NCBI RefSeq assembly: GCF_000218235.1
Contig: NZ_GL945017.1
Coordinates: forward strand, 1,881,775-1,945,774
Source: Hallella multisaccharivorax DSM 17128
Lineage (GTDB): Bacteria > Bacteroidota > Bacteroidia > Bacteroidales > Bacteroidaceae
Length of the DNA stretch: 64,000 nt
Direction: 5' to 3'
This document shows positions 1 to 10,059 of this stretch, in pieces. The notes under the pieces are model-generated. The model worked only from the letters and a program-made list of their open reading frames with translations. It did no database searches and was not told the origin of the DNA. Both the position numbers and the translations under genes were made by a program. The stretch's first letter is position 1. Each line of letters opens with the position of its first letter.

Positions 1-2
1 GT

Positions 3-65
3 CGTGAACGCAAGGACGCGCTCCACAAAGCAGGAATTGTAGACACAACTGAATATGAAGAATAA
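3..65 (+). CDS. C-terminal end of an upstream gene (partial)
   Basis: An open frame runs in from the window edge and stops with TAA at 63-65, giving about 20 residues ending in TTEYEE. It overlaps the following lipoprotein start by 11 bases, as is common between operon genes. The fragment is too short to identify. It may be the tail of a gene co-transcribed with the lipoprotein, or a chance open frame. Confidence 0.4.
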   Translation, partial: RERKDALHKAGIVDTTEYEE

Positions 66-999
66 AACTCAATTACGCTTCACTGCCACTTCTTCCCTAA
101 CTTTCATTATATGCGTCGTGGTACTTTTGTCGCTTTTTGTCGCTTGCAACAAGAGCTACCAAGAGCAGAAACAGGAGGAAAAGAAGACGCTTGCAGAGAC
201 CCTACGAAAAGACAGTCTGGCCCTGAAAATAGCAACAGTCCCCACTTTAGACTGCCTTCCATTGTTCATTGGAGTAGAAGACAGTCTATTTGAACACAAC
301 GGGGTAGACGTCCATCTCAAACAACGCAATGGTCAAATAGACTGTGACACACTCATTCGGGGCAAGTATGTGGAAGGTATCGTCAGCGATCTTATACGCA
401 CGGAACGACTGAAAGAGGAAGGCATCGCATTGAGATATCTCACTGCCACCAATGCCTACTGGCAGCTATACACCAACCATATCTCACGTATCAAGGAGCT
501 TAAACAGCTGTCTGACAAAATGATTGCCATGACGAGATACTCGGCGACCAATTATCTTGCCGATTATGCCATTGATAGTGCCAAGCCTCAATACGATGTC
601 TTCAAGATTCAAATCAATGATCCTCGTACGCGTATCAAGATGATGATAAATAATGAGATGGATGCGGCATTGTTCACTGAACCACAGGCCACAACAGCCA
701 GGATCTACAATAATCCCATGCTCATGGACAGCCGCGACAAGAACATTCGCTTTGGAGTCATTGCTTTTAGAGAGAGCGCATTAAAGGATAAACGGCGGCA
801 GAAACAGCTGAAAGCGTTTACCAAGGTCTACAATATGGCAGTTGATTCCATTAACTATTACGGATTCGGACATTACGCTGCCATCATCATGAAATACACC
901 AATGCTGACGAAAAGACTATCAAAGCATTGCCCAAACTCAAGTTCAATCATGTCAACCCGCCAAGACAACGCGACATCAACGTGGCGAAAAGATATTAA
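55..999 (+). CDS. Lipoprotein resembling an ABC-transporter substrate-binding protein
   Basis: The product has 314 residues. A hydrophobic N-terminal segment (about residues 13-30) ends in the lipobox LFVAC, with lipidated Cys31, so it should be an envelope lipoprotein. From about residue 57 the chain (LKIATVPTLDCLPLFIGVED) resembles the first strands of NMT1/THI5-like or NrtA/SsuA-type type II periplasmic binding proteins, which bind small ligands for uptake. No permease or ATPase gene lies next to it here, so the ligand is unknown. The next gene starts 6 bases after its stop, which suggests co-transcription. The fold assignment is an inference from the pattern and could be wrong in detail. 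Confidence 0.6.
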   Translation: MKNKTQLRFTATSSLTFIICVVVLLSLFVACNKSYQEQKQEEKKTLAETLRKDSLALKIATVPTLDCLPLFIGVEDSLFEHNGVDVHLKQRNGQIDCDTLIRGKYVEGIVSDLIRTERLKEEGIALRYLTATNAYWQLYTNHISRIKELKQLSDKMIAMTRYSATNYLADYAIDSAKPQYDVFKIQINDPRTRIKMMINNEMDAALFTEPQATTARIYNNPMLMDSRDKNIRFGVIAFRESALKDKRRQKQLKAFTKVYNMAVDSINYYGFGHYAAIIMKYTNADEKTIKALPKLKFNHVNPPRQRDINVAKRY

Positions 1000-1005
1000 G
1001 GACCT

Positions 1006-3213
1006 ATGACAAAACTCGATTCCCACAACTGGAAAGACTTTACGAAAAGTATCTCCTCACTGCAAGAAGAATTGTCTGACGGTACACCCCTCGGAACCGT
1101 GCTGCAAGGAGTTGTGCGACTTTTCGTCGAATATTCTCAACCGTCCGACGATGAGGTGGAGAGTATCAGCGACAGCTACAGACTGATGAGCGACTACATG
1201 CTCCGTGGTTACCAGGACAACCAACGCGCCAATCTTTACCGACAATTACAACGGCGACTCTATCGCGTGCTCGCCGATCTGCGACTTCATGTCCGACTTA
1301 AGTATGACCCGTCATTAGCCACATTCTCTTCTCCCGCCGATACCTCGACAATAGATACAGACAGCCTTCGCGGCACACTTGAAGCCTTCGTTTCCGATAT
1401 GGCCATACTTACGCTTGAGCCTACTGAACAGGCTACGGCAGAAAGTAAGCAGCTCTACGAGCGCCGTCAGGCTGTTATCGCGAAAACTTTCAATCGCATC
1501 TTGTTGTCCGGACAATGGAGCAACGAGCACACCAACGATTTTGCCAATCTCATTCTCTCCCCTACTATTGACATCATCGATGCGCTCACGCTTTGCGCAG
1601 CCGTGATGATGGCTTCACTATTAGAGCCCGATCCAGCCAAAGTATCAATGCTTTTAAAAGTATATCAAGAAGCAACCGACGAGAAATTAAAGCAGAGAGC
1701 GCTCATCGGATGGGCTCTTGCCATCGACAACGGCGACTTCAGGCTATTTCCAGAGACGAAGAACGAAGTGGACCAACTGATGTCAAGAAAAGGCCTCCGC
1801 GATGAGTTGGCAGAGCTGCAGATGCAGGTTATCCTCTGTATGGCGGCTGATGAGGACTCGGAAACGATACAAAAGGATGTCATGCCAAATATAATCAAGA
1901 ACCAAAACATTGAAATCACACGCCTTGGCATCCGTGAGAAGGAAGAGAATACAATGGACGAGATCCTCCATGGGGATGACAGCGACCGTAAAATAGAAGA
2001 GATGGAAGAGAGCATGCGTAAGATGATAGACATGCAGAAACGCGGTGCAGACATCTATTTCGGTGGATTCTCAAAGATGAAACGCTTCGGTTTCTTCTAT
2101 ACCCTGTCAAATTGGTTCACTCCGTACTACATTAATCATCCTGGTTTAGAGCATCTCTCACCGGAAATAAAACGCACGCAGTTTATGGAAAGCTTGCTGA
2201 AAAATATGCCGTTCTGCGATTCAGACAAGTACAGTTTCTCACTTGCGATGTCTTCCATTTATACGCAACTGCCCGATAGTATTAAGGAAATGATTGGCAA
2301 TGGGGCTACGATGCAGGCGCCTGGAGCCGATGAAGTCATTAACACCCCTGCATTTTTCCGACGCCAGTTCCTACAAGATCTCTACCGATTCTTCCGGATC
2401 AACGATAGCCGCTCTGCTTTTGCCAATCCGTTTGAGGCCAAAGATCATCATCTCTTTTTAGACAGAAATATCTATCACTCTACTATGCACGATGAGGCCC
2501 TACGCATCATTGGCTTTCTGCTGAAGCGTAAGAAGTTTGCTGAAGCAAAGGCCATGCTAAACTGTTATTACCGCGAAGACTCCCCAACCGACCTTCTTCT
2601 TGCCGGCCGAATCGCCTTAAAAGAAGGATCATATAATAGGGCTGAGGCGATCTATGCTAAAGCCTATGCCATTGAGAGCGACTCCACCGCAGCGCTCAAA
2701 GGGTATGCTATCGCAAGTCTCCACTGTGCACACTACGCCAAGGCAGCAGAGCTCTACCAGCAATTATCCGCCCTATATCCTGACAAAGAACAATATACGC
2801 TCAACGACGCCATTGCCTTGATCAACAATAATGAGGCTCGTGAAGGTGTCAGAATATTATATGAGCTGTATTATAAACGCCAAGACGACCTTGATGTAAA
2901 ACGGGTGTTGGCCTGGGGATTGCTTTGCATGAAAGAGCCGGAGAAGGCTGAAAAACTCTACGATAGCATCCTAAAAGCTGATCATGTCGCTGCCGACCAT
3001 TTGAATGCAGGCTACTGTGCTTGGGTCTTAGGCAAAGGAGAAGAGGCTGCCCAACTTTTTAAAGACTATGTCGCTCTATCATCCATCGATAAAGAAACAC
3101 GGAAGCAACTTCCGAATCCGACACTTGCCTTGAAGTTCAGAGAAGACGCTTCCCTGCTCGACCGCTATGGTATCGCGGCAATAGACCGCGACATCATGGC
3201 GGGAATGAGTTAA
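1006..3213 (+). CDS. Large cytoplasmic tetratricopeptide-repeat protein
   Basis: This 735-residue protein has no signal peptide and no membrane segments. The C-terminal third (about residues 510-720) contains helical repeats of TPR type, for example the alanine-rich segments around [20 protein letters not shown] and [20 protein letters not shown]. The first 500 residues are mostly predicted helical and acidic, with no motif I recognise. TPR proteins usually act as scaffolds for protein complexes, but the partner is not evident. The gene follows the lipoprotein after 6 bases. Its stop codon shares bases with the stop codon of the convergent rho gene (TTAA), so no space remains for a separate terminator between them. 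Confidence 0.7.
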   Translation: MTKLDSHNWKDFTKSISSLQEELSDGTPLGTVLQGVVRLFVEYSQPSDDEVESISDSYRLMSDYMLRGYQDNQRANLYRQLQRRLYRVLADLRLHVRLKYDPSLATFSSPADTSTIDTDSLRGTLEAFVSDMAILTLEPTEQATAESKQLYERRQAVIAKTFNRILLSGQWSNEHTNDFANLILSPTIDIIDALTLCAAVMMASLLEPDPAKVSMLLKVYQEATDEKLKQRALIGWALAIDNGDFRLFPETKNEVDQLMSRKGLRDELAELQMQVILCMAADEDSETIQKDVMPNIIKNQNIEITRLGIREKEENTMDEILHGDDSDRKIEEMEESMRKMIDMQKRGADIYFGGFSKMKRFGFFYTLSNWFTPYYINHPGLEHLSPEIKRTQFMESLLKNMPFCDSDKYSFSLAMSSIYTQLPDSIKEMIGNGATMQAPGADEVINTPAFFRRQFLQDLYRFFRINDSRSAFANPFEAKDHHLFLDRNIYHSTMHDEALRIIGFLLKRKKFAEAKAMLNCYYREDSPTDLLLAGRIALKEGSYNRAEAIYAKAYAIESDSTAALKGYAIASLHCAHYAKAAELYQQLSALYPDKEQYTLNDAIALINNNEAREGVRILYELYYKRQDDLDVKRVLAWGLLCMKEPEKAEKLYDSILKADHVAADHLNAGYCAWVLGKGEEAAQLFKDYVALSSIDKETRKQLPNPTLALKFREDASLLDRYGIAAIDRDIMAGMS

Positions 3214-5174
3214 CTGTTCATCGAGGCGAGAAACTCAATGTTATTGCGTGTATGCTCCATACGGTCGTGAATGGTGTTCATAGCCTCCAGTGGATTCATG
3301 TCAGCAATGTACTTTCTAAGAATCCACATACGGTCAAGCGTAGTCTTATCCTGAAGAAGATCATCACGACGGGTACTTGATGCCACAAGATTGACAGCTG
3401 GGAAGATACGTTTGTTAGAGATAGTACGGTCGAGTTGCAGCTCCATGTTACCCGTTCCCTTGAACTCCTCAAAGATGACTTCGTCCATCTTCGAACCCGT
3501 ATCAATCAGCGCTGTAGCAACAATAGTCAATGAACCGCCGCCTTCAATATTTCTTGCAGCACCAAAGAATCGCTTAGGCTTCTGTAGCGCATTGGCATCC
3601 ACACCGCCGGTAAGCACCTTTCCTGAAGCTGGAGAGACCGTGTTGTATGCACGGGCAAGACGCGTAATAGAATCAAGGAAGATGACGACATCGTGGCCGC
3701 ATTCCACCATTCGCTTGGCCTTCTCAAGCACAATGCCGGCTATCTTGACGTGACGTTCGGCAGGCTCATCAAACGTAGAAGCTATCACCTCGGCATTGAC
3801 AGTACGGGCCATATCAGTCACCTCCTCAGGACGCTCATCAATGAGCAGCATCATCAAGTAAGCCTCGGGGTGGTTGGCAGCGATGGCGTTAGCGATGTTT
3901 TTCATCAAGATTGTCTTACCAGTCTTTGGCTGTGCCACAATCAGCGCACGCTGACCCTTTCCGATAGGAGCAAAAAGATCGACGATCCGGGTAGAGAGAT
4001 TCGTCGTCGAGGGATTCCCTGTAAGATTAAACTTCTCATCGGGGAACAACGGCGTAAGGTTCTCAAAAGGCACACGGTCGCGTACCTCTTCAGGATGACG
4101 GCCATTGATAGAAACAATGGTTGTCAAGGGGAAGAACTTCTCACCCTCATGTGGCGGGCGCACACGCGCCTCTATGACATCACCTGTCTTCAAGCCGAAA
4201 CGGCGCACCAGATTATTAGGCACATAAACATCATCGGGAGAAGACAGATAGTTATAGTCACTCGAACGCAGGAACCCATATCCGTCCGGCATGACTTCAA
4301 GCACGCCGTTTGCGGAAATGATGTCGGCAAAATCATAGCTTTCCTGCTCTTCAACAGGCTCATTCACCCACGTCATTTGCGGTGCGGCTTGCGGTTGCTG
4401 CACAAACGAAGGACCTGTAGTGGGTTGGTCAAACATATCATAATTGGGAGTAACACCCTGATCTTCAACCGGCAAGTCGACAACCGTAATGAAGTCGGTG
4501 CCATCACCTGGGTCACCGTCCCACACACCATCAACATTGGCTTCCTGCTGATGCCCATGACCATTCTCTGCCACGTCATGAGGCGTCCGTTCATTGTCCT
4601 TGTCCAGTCTCTCTTTCATTTGCTCATTGACAGCTTTCACCTGCTCATTGTGGGCCTTTACTTTGGCTTTCAACTGAGTCGCCATGTCAGCGTCAACAGC
4701 CTTGTCAGTAGTGGAGACAGCTGGATGATTCAAAGAAAGCTCATCAGAGCGATTCGCGTCAACCGTCTTTAATGATGACTGCGTTGAGGCGGAAACATTG
4801 TTAGCGGCTATCTGCCGTTTAAGCATGTCAATCTGTGCCATCAGCCCACGCTCCTTCTTTGTTTTAGGTCCTCTGTGCCTGGGCTGCGCCTTCAGCTGCG
4901 CTTCAAGGTCAGACAGCAACTTTGCGGGATCGGTACCATCACTCGGAAACAGCATGTCTTTGGCTGTCCGCGGACTCTGTGAGACCGTACGGTTGTGCTT
5001 GCGGCGGTTGTCGTCAAGAGGATTCTTGCTTCCTTCCATCTCTGCCTGCCTGTCCAGAATGGCATAGACCAGTTCTTCTGTAGAGCCAAAGGCATCGGGA
5101 TTAAGCTCAAGACCCTGAGCGATGCCTGACAACTCCTCTCTGTTTTTGACAGATAATTCGTCTTTATTATACAT
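3210..5174 (-). CDS. rho: Transcription termination factor Rho with long disordered insertion
   Basis: Rho is a hexameric RNA helicase that ends transcription. The 654 residues exceed the roughly 420 of E. coli Rho. The order is: Rho_N helical domain (about 1-45); a polar linker (about 46-285) rich in Gln, Asn, Asp and Lys; the cold-shock RNA-binding domain (about 290-365, with [13 protein letters not shown]); then the ATPase. The ATPase shows Walker [12 protein letters not shown], Walker [17 protein letters not shown] and the Q/R-loop region [20 protein letters not shown]. Long Rho insertions are typical of Bacteroidota, and in Bacteroides thetaiotaomicron this region is reported to drive condensate formation. 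A -7 box at 5262-5269 would give an 80- to 90-base leader. Confidence 0.97.
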   Translation of the reverse strand: MYNKDELSVKNREELSGIAQGLELNPDAFGSTEELVYAILDRQAEMEGSKNPLDDNRRKHNRTVSQSPRTAKDMLFPSDGTDPAKLLSDLEAQLKAQPRHRGPKTKKERGLMAQIDMLKRQIAANNVSASTQSSLKTVDANRSDELSLNHPAVSTTDKAVDADMATQLKAKVKAHNEQVKAVNEQMKERLDKDNERTPHDVAENGHGHQQEANVDGVWDGDPGDGTDFITVVDLPVEDQGVTPNYDMFDQPTTGPSFVQQPQAAPQMTWVNEPVEEQESYDFADIISANGVLEVMPDGYGFLRSSDYNYLSSPDDVYVPNNLVRRFGLKTGDVIEARVRPPHEGEKFFPLTTIVSINGRHPEEVRDRVPFENLTPLFPDEKFNLTGNPSTTNLSTRIVDLFAPIGKGQRALIVAQPKTGKTILMKNIANAIAANHPEAYLMMLLIDERPEEVTDMARTVNAEVIASTFDEPAERHVKIAGIVLEKAKRMVECGHDVVIFLDSITRLARAYNTVSPASGKVLTGGVDANALQKPKRFFGAARNIEGGGSLTIVATALIDTGSKMDEVIFEEFKGTGNMELQLDRTISNKRIFPAVNLVASSTRRDDLLQDKTTLDRMWILRKYIADMNPLEAMNTIHDRMEHTRNNIEFLASMNS

Positions 5175-5261
5175 ATATGATATATGAAATATGATTTTTC
5201 AAAATAAGATCAAATGCTTCCACGGAAGTAGAAACATCCTCAATAATCCTATTAGTGTCTG

Positions 5262-5269
5262 CAAAGGTA
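5262..5269 (-). promoter_or_regulatory. -7 box of rho (TACCTTTG)
   Basis: On the minus strand this reads TACCTTTG, matching the Bacteroidota -7 consensus TAnnTTTG. It lies about 88 bases before the rho start codon, leaving an untranslated leader in which Rho autoregulation, known in other bacteria, could act. Confidence 0.6.
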
Positions 5270-5353
5270 ATCAGAAAAAACATTATTCCACTATTTTCAT
5301 GCTCTTTTTTTCTATTGCCAGCACTATTTTCTCTGACTTCGTCTAAAATAGTG

Positions 5354-5361
5354 TAACTTTG
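5354..5361 (+). promoter_or_regulatory. -7 box of the Sel1-subtilase operon (TAACTTTG)
   Basis: TAACTTTG matches the Bacteroidota -7 consensus, 23 bases before the ATG at 5385. Together with the rho promoter it forms a divergent promoter region of about 210 bases. Confidence 0.65.
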
Positions 5362-5384
5362 CAGCCAAATAATAAAGATACAAT

Positions 5385-5699
5385 ATGAAAAGTCTTTGGC
5401 GAACCTTCTTTGGTTTCTCAGACGAAGGCGACAACGAGACATTTGCTCATGCCATGGGTCGTGCCCGCCATCTCCTTGAGATGCAAAACTACGAGGATGC
5501 CTGCCGCATCCTCAAATTCGCGGACCGCTATCAAGATGCCGAGGGGCTTTATCTCTACGGGTGGTGCTGCTGGAGAGGTCAGGGCGTTGTGGAAGATGCC
5601 GCAAAAGCCGTCAAGCTTTGGAAGAAATCGGCGGCATTGGGTTATCAGCCTGCCAAGACACGCTGCGAAGAAATCAAAGACTTTATCAACAGCATCTGA
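5385..5699 (+). CDS. Small Sel1-repeat protein
   Basis: This 104-residue protein has no signal peptide. Residues about 50-88 form a Sel1-like repeat: the pattern LYLYGWCCWRGQGV followed by AKAVKLWKKSAALGYQPA carries the expected Gly and Ala positions. An additional TPR-like helix pair precedes it. Sel1 repeats mediate protein-protein contacts. The stop codon overlaps the start of the subtilase gene (TGATG), so the two genes are translationally coupled; whether they act together is unknown. Confidence 0.75.
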   Translation: MKSLWRTFFGFSDEGDNETFAHAMGRARHLLEMQNYEDACRILKFADRYQDAEGLYLYGWCCWRGQGVVEDAAKAVKLWKKSAALGYQPAKTRCEEIKDFINSI

Positions 5700-7102
5700 T
5701 GAGAACTCCACCGATTTTCTTGCTGCTTGTTGCCACCCTGTCATGGTTGGCAACGACAGCCCCTTGCTACAACAGCCGCAAGATAGCCATGGAAAAAAAC
5801 TTCATCTATCGTCTGTATCTTGCTGATAAAAAAGGCTCTCCCTACTCTATTACCCATCCAGAGCAATACCTTTCACAACGTGCTATTCGTCGCAGACAGC
5901 GTCAAGCCATTGCCATCGACTCCACTGACCTGCCCGTTTCGCCAGCCTACGTTGCCCGAGTGAAGCAGGCCGGACTCACCGTCATGGGAACCAGCCGATG
6001 GCATAACACAATCACAGTGTCATCGTCAAAAGACAATATCGCGATCAATTTAGCCGCTCTGCCCTTTGTCAAAAAGTGGTTCAAGCTCTATGAATCACCT
6101 GATTCCGTCAAGCCAATGATGAGAAACGAAATCGAGAACCATGAGTCGACAACCACTTCCCAACACAATGTCTACGGGTCAGGATACAGACAAATCCAAT
6201 TAGAAAACGGTATCCTGCTGCATAATGCCGGATTCAGAGGTAAGGGCATGCTGATTGCCATCCTCGATGCAGGATTCAACAATGCCGACAAAATTGAGGC
6301 CCTGAGCAACGTAAGCATCAAAGCCACAGCCGATTTTGCGCCCCGGCGGTCGGCTAATATCTTTGCCGAGCACGCACACGGCACCATGGTGCTGTCGGTC
6401 ATGGCTGCGAACAACTCCAGCATCATGACTGGGAGTGCTCCCGAAGCAGACTACGCGCTCATACGTACGGAAGACATGGAGACCGAAACCCCTGCAGAAG
6501 AGGATTCGTGGACCATGGGAGCTGAGTTTGCCGACTCTATTGGAGCCGACCTCATCAATTCCTCGTTAGGATACACGCACTGGGACGGAGACACCATGAG
6601 ACTTCATCTGCGTGACCTCAACGGACAAAGCTATGTGAGCCAAACCGCTGCGATGCTGGCCTCCAAGGGAATCATTCTCTGCAATTCAGCAGGCAACGAG
6701 GGCAGTTCTTCGTGGCATAAGGTGAACATTCCTGCCGATGCCACCGACATACTCACCGTTGGTGCCATAGACACCGACAGTCTCAGTGCGTCGTTCTCCA
6801 GTCTTGGCCCGACGCAGGACGGGCGCATCAAACCTGATATCAGCGCAATGGGAGTCAATGTGAGCGTCATCGGCAGCAATGGAGTGAAAACAACCAACAA
6901 CGGTACGTCGTTTGCCTCGCCCATCGTCTGCGGGCTCACGGCATGCCTTTGGCAGGCCCTGCCCACACTCAATGCCAGACAGCTCATGAGCCTCATACGT
7001 CTCTCTGCCGACAGGGCCCAGTGGCCTGACAATGTCTACGGCTATGGCATACCCGATTTCTGGAAGGCATACAACAACGCTACATCAGGCTTCAAGAAAT
7101 GA
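5699..7102 (+). CDS. Secreted subtilisin-like serine protease (peptidase S8)
   Basis: The start at 5699 overlaps the stop of the preceding gene by one base and gives a 467-residue protein with a hydrophobic signal sequence (about residues 5-20). The catalytic triad of family S8 is visible: Asp190 in LIAILDAGF, His227 in HAHGTMVLSVMA and Ser404 in NNGTSFASPIVCG, with the oxyanion-hole Asn333 in SAGNEG. A prodomain-like region lies between the signal and the Asp motif. No C-terminal sorting domain is evident, so it may be periplasmic or released. In-frame codons further upstream lie inside the Sel1 gene and are not needed. The substrate is unknown. Confidence 0.92.
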   Translation: MRTPPIFLLLVATLSWLATTAPCYNSRKIAMEKNFIYRLYLADKKGSPYSITHPEQYLSQRAIRRRQRQAIAIDSTDLPVSPAYVARVKQAGLTVMGTSRWHNTITVSSSKDNIAINLAALPFVKKWFKLYESPDSVKPMMRNEIENHESTTTSQHNVYGSGYRQIQLENGILLHNAGFRGKGMLIAILDAGFNNADKIEALSNVSIKATADFAPRRSANIFAEHAHGTMVLSVMAANNSSIMTGSAPEADYALIRTEDMETETPAEEDSWTMGAEFADSIGADLINSSLGYTHWDGDTMRLHLRDLNGQSYVSQTAAMLASKGIILCNSAGNEGSSSWHKVNIPADATDILTVGAIDTDSLSASFSSLGPTQDGRIKPDISAMGVNVSVIGSNGVKTTNNGTSFASPIVCGLTACLWQALPTLNARQLMSLIRLSADRAQWPDNVYGYGIPDFWKAYNNATSGFKK

Positions 7103-7131
7103 TGGCAACCAATGGGAAATTACCTTTATAC

Positions 7132-7233
7132 TTTATGGCAACGCGTCTACACCGTAAAGGCAACGCGTTTACACTGTAAAGGCAACGCGTTTACACTGTA
7201 AAGACAATGCGTTTACACTGTAAAGGCAACGCC
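7132..7233 (+). repeat. 22-bp palindromic repeat array 1
   Basis: Four consecutive 22-base units lie at 7146-7167, 7168-7189, 7190-7211 and 7212-7233, preceded by a partial unit. The unit is TTTACACTGTAAAG followed by GCAACGCG, with one or two changes between copies. The core TTTACA-C-TGTAAA is a palindrome. There are no unique spacers, so it is not a CRISPR. It sits between convergent genes, directly next to the 3' end of the group II intron. Confidence 0.9.
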
Positions 7234-7239
7234 AATCGA

Positions 7240-9158
7240 GTAGGAGGAAAACGAAGTAGTTTTCTTCCTACTTTCGTTTTCCGACCTCTCACACCACCGT
7301 ACATGCGGTCCCGCATACGGCGGTTCCTATTTTGGGGTGCCATTCGAGATACGTCCCCATTAAAGTAGCATACCCTGCTGCACGTAGATTGTTGTTACTT
7401 ATTGCAGTTGCTAAAATAGGACTATTAGCTATATGCCAATAACCCTTACGAGTATTACCCCATTCGTATGCTTGGTATTTATTAATACCACATCTAATGA
7501 GGTTTGCCACTTTTGTCTTGACTTTCTTCCAAGCTTTCCATATACACATGCGTATTCTACGTCTTAACCATTCGTCTGTTTCAAGCAAGAGACGCTTCAT
7601 ATTGGCAAGGTGATAATAGCCAACCCACCCTCTTATGTATTCTTTCAGCTTTTGCTTTCTCTTGGCATATCCCCATCCATTGCTGCGACTTGTCAGTTCT
7701 TTCAACCTTGACTTCATCTTGGCTTTGGATTTTGGGTGCACAGTGAGTTGGCATTTGCCTTTCATCACATAAAAGGAGTAGCCCAGATATTTCACTCCAC
7801 GTACATACGACACTACGGTCTTTTCCTTGTTGACTCTGAGATATAGAACATTTTCTATAAATCGGGTTATAGACTCCTTCACTCGCATTGCAGCCCTTTT
7901 GGACTTACAGAATATCATCGAGTCATCGGCATAGCGTACAAAGGGAAGCCCTCTGCGTTCAAGTTCTTTGTCCAATTCGTTGAGTATGATGTTACTCAAC
8001 AACGGACTTAGCGGTCCTCCTTGGGGAGTTCCCTCTTCGCTCGCTTCAAACAAGCCTTTGTTCATTACACCACTTCGGAGATATTTGTGTATAAGACTGA
8101 CCACTCTGCCGTCTTTTATCGTACGGCTGAGAATTTCTATGAGTTTGCTATGGCTCACGGTATCGAAGAAGCGTTCAAGGTCAAGGTCTACTACATATAT
8201 GTAGCCTTCATTAATTATACTTTGCGCTCCTCGTATTGCGTCATGGCATCCTCTTCTCGGACGGAAGCCGTAGCTCGTCTTGGAAAATTGGTTCTCATAG
8301 ATGGGGGTCAATACTTGGTTTATGGCTTGTTGCACCAAACGGTCTACTACTGTAGGTATTCCCAACAGGCGCATCTTGCCATTGTCTTTGGGTATTTCTA
8401 CCCTTTTCACTGGGTTTGGACGGTAAGAGCCGTCCATCAAGGAACGGATGAGCAAGTCCTTATTGGTCAATAGCCATGGGAGCAACTGCTCACACGACAT
8501 CTTGTCGATACCACCACAGCCTTTGTTTCTCATAACTGCCTTGTAGGCTCGGTTGAGATTTGAAGGGCTAAGGATTTGCTCGAAAAGGTGTTCCTTGTCG
8601 AATGGTACTTCCACGATGTTGTCTTCACACATCCACATGTAGGTCTGCACTCCCCCATACCATTCGGTTTCCGACCTATCTCTTTGGGGGCAGCCATTAA
8701 CTTGGGATAATGTTTTCTGCATTCTTTCCTTCATGAGGTATGTTTCAATTACTATCGCTTGATTGTTAGGTTCAGCCCTTCATGCAACGTTATCGAGTAT
8801 TGCACTACTATGGCGTCTGCTGACTTCTCACGGCAAGCTTTACTCCACTTCTTTCGTAAAAAAAAACTATTTGAAGTGTCCGTGAGACCTCCTCGGATAA
8901 GGGCATTGTCTTTCCATCTTATACCCACTTCATTTACACCAACCGTTCCGAATAGCTATAGGGCTTTGATTTGTTTAGCAACCTTACCCACGGTCATATG
9001 CCTTGTATGAAGTTTCTGTTCGTTAGGTCAGATGTTTGCCGCCGGCTTCTTTCAGATTCCACCTCACGATGGACGCCCTTGCCTTTGGCTATGTAATTCC
9101 CGCTATTAAGGCTTACTCGGGACTTGCACCCGTTAGACAATACTCATGCCGAGCATAC
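7240..9158 (-). mobile_element. Group II intron, probably class C
   Basis: The element is about 1.9 kb and encodes its own reverse transcriptase. At the 3' side (7240-7330 as minus strand) a domain V-like hairpin is visible, ACCGCCGTATGCGG, loop GACC, then GCATGTACGGTGGT, with a CGC-type triad. It is followed by a domain VI hairpin with arms GGAAAACGAA and TTCGTTTTCC. The 5' region (8740-9158) holds typical domain I signatures such as GGGTGCAAGTCCCGAGTAAG and GAAGCCGGCGGCAAAC. The 5' end is placed near a GTATG at 9158, just after the T-tract of the rpmA terminator, the placement favoured by class C introns. The boundaries are estimates. Confidence 0.85.
7289..8734 (-). CDS. ltrA: Group II intron reverse transcriptase/maturase
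   Basis: This 481-residue intron-encoded protein has a complete reverse-transcriptase domain. Motifs include LLGIPTVVDRLVQQA, SYGFRPRRGCHDA, catalytic Asp183 in VVDLDLERFFD, EEGTPQGGPLSPLL and the YADD box at about 268-271. It is followed by a maturase thumb/X domain containing LKEYIRGWVGYY and DEWLRRRIRMCIW. No HNH endonuclease domain follows, as expected for class C-like introns. The frame is uninterrupted and the active-site residues are present, so the protein may be active. The start is uncertain; an internal Met near residue 33 is an alternative. Confidence 0.93.
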   Translation of the reverse strand: MKERMQKTLSQVNGCPQRDRSETEWYGGVQTYMWMCEDNIVEVPFDKEHLFEQILSPSNLNRAYKAVMRNKGCGGIDKMSCEQLLPWLLTNKDLLIRSLMDGSYRPNPVKRVEIPKDNGKMRLLGIPTVVDRLVQQAINQVLTPIYENQFSKTSYGFRPRRGCHDAIRGAQSIINEGYIYVVDLDLERFFDTVSHSKLIEILSRTIKDGRVVSLIHKYLRSGVMNKGLFEASEEGTPQGGPLSPLLSNIILNELDKELERRGLPFVRYADDSMIFCKSKRAAMRVKESITRFIENVLYLRVNKEKTVVSYVRGVKYLGYSFYVMKGKCQLTVHPKSKAKMKSRLKELTSRSNGWGYAKRKQKLKEYIRGWVGYYHLANMKRLLLETDEWLRRRIRMCIWKAWKKVKTKVANLIRCGINKYQAYEWGNTRKGYWHIANSPILATAISNNNLRAAGYATLMGTYLEWHPKIGTAVCGTACTVV

Positions 9159-9159
9159 T

Positions 9160-9197
9160 AAAAGAGCGGAGCCTGCTCCCTCACGGGTGCAGGCTCC
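9160..9197 (-). terminator. Intrinsic terminator of rplU-rpmA
   Basis: On the minus strand the arms GGAGCCTGC and GCAGGCTCC form a 9-bp GC-rich stem with a 12-base loop, followed by GCTCTTTTA. It lies 49 bases after the rpmA stop. The intron begins immediately after the T-tract. Confidence 0.85.
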
Positions 9198-9245
9198 TAT
9201 GTTTGTTTGGAATAAGTTTTTATTTGTCTTAACGACTTATTAACG

Positions 9246-9536
9246 TTAAGCGTCAGCTTTGTTTGTCTTAGCTGCGTAAGCCTCGGGGCTGAGCACGGAA
9301 ACAGTACTCTTATTGCGGGCACCCTTGTGGAAGTAAACCACACCGTCGGTCAGAGCGTAGAGTGTATCATCCTTACCCTGAGCCACATTCTCACCTGCGA
9401 AGTGCTTGTTGCCACGCTGGCGAACAATGATGTTACCGGCAACAATCTTCTGGCCACCCCAGATCTTAACACCTAAACGTTGAGCTGCTGATTCACGACC
9501 GTTGCGTGAACTGGTCTGTCCTTTCTTATGAGCCAT
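9246..9536 (-). CDS. rpmA: 50S ribosomal protein L27
   Basis: The 96-residue product begins [16 protein letters not shown], the conserved L27 N terminus that reaches the peptidyl-transferase centre, and continues with [20 protein letters not shown]. The length is slightly over the usual 85 residues because of an Ala/Lys-rich tail. It follows rplU by 18 bases. A strong Shine-Dalgarno sequence (AGGAGGT) 8 bases before the ATG is unusual in this window and fits a highly translated ribosomal gene. Confidence 0.98.
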   Translation of the reverse strand: MAHKKGQTSSRNGRESAAQRLGVKIWGGQKIVAGNIIVRQRGNKHFAGENVAQGKDDTLYALTDGVVYFHKGARNKSTVSVLSPEAYAAKTNKADA

Positions 9537-9554
9537 CTTGTTTTACCTCCTGTT

Positions 9555-9872
9555 TTAAGCGTTAATTGATTTAACTTCTACCTCTGTGAAGTGAGTACGG
9601 TGACCATTCTTCACACGGTAATCCTTACGGCGTTTCATCTTGAACACCACTACCTTGTCGCCCTTAACCAGTGGGTTGACCACCTCGGCAACAACCTTTG
9701 CGCCATCAACAGTAGGCGCACCGACAGTCACTGCCCCATCATTGTCTACGAGCAGCACACGGTCGAACTCAACAGTCTTGCCGGCCTCAGCATCCTTCAA
9801 ATGGTTGACAAAAAGCTTTTTGCCTGCCTCTGCCTTGAACTGCTGACCGTTAATCTCTACGATTGCGTACAT
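9555..9872 (-). CDS. rplU: 50S ribosomal protein L21
   Basis: The 105-residue product starts [20 protein letters not shown], the canonical L21 N terminus, and ends with the basic [20 protein letters not shown] segment that binds 23S rRNA. The frame is open 33 codons further upstream, but the promoter box at 9959-9966 lies within that extension, so the start at 9872 is preferred. L21 is co-transcribed with L27, as in nearly all bacteria. Confidence 0.98.
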   Translation of the reverse strand: MYAIVEINGQQFKAEAGKKLFVNHLKDAEAGKTVEFDRVLLVDNDGAVTVGAPTVDGAKVVAEVVNPLVKGDKVVVFKMKRRKDYRVKNGHRTHFTEVEVKSINA

Positions 9873-9966
9873 TTTATAAATATATAAACGGTTTTTTCCG
9901 CAAGGCGGACGAGCTATCGTCGTCTCTTCTTTAGCCTCCACGGACTCATAATCGGGTGCAAAGTTA
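9873..9966 (-). promoter_or_regulatory. Promoter and structured leader of rplU-rpmA
   Basis: A TAACTTTG -7 box (9959-9966, minus strand) is followed by a leader of about 85 bases. The leader contains two small hairpins: GACGA-CGATAGC-TCGTC and TCCGC-CTT-GCGGA. The second precedes a run of A and T before the start codon. Such a leader could support autoregulation by a ribosomal protein, which is inference. Confidence 0.55.
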
Positions 9967-10031
9967 CGCATTTCTATTCATAGAACCATCTTTTTCAACC
10001 GATTATTTTAGTCCGCACCAATATTTTTGAT

Positions 10032-10039
10032 TAATTTTG
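10032..10039 (+). promoter_or_regulatory. -7 box of the HD-domain gene (TAATTTTG)
   Basis: TAATTTTG lies 21 bases before the ATG at 10060, leaving a very short leader of about 13 bases. It is divergent from the rplU promoter. Confidence 0.6.
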
Positions 10040-10059
10040 CAGGGAAATATCAGATTTAA

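Noticed and set aside
3693..4772. Plus-strand open frame of 359 codons
   Set aside because: It lies wholly antisense to rho, whose domains are complete; the translation resembles no family and has no promoter.
7132..7233. CRISPR array
   Set aside because: The 22-bp units follow each other directly without unique spacers, and no cas genes are present in the window.
8021..8473. Plus-strand open frame of 150 codons
   Set aside because: It is the antisense of the intron reverse transcriptase and has no family features.
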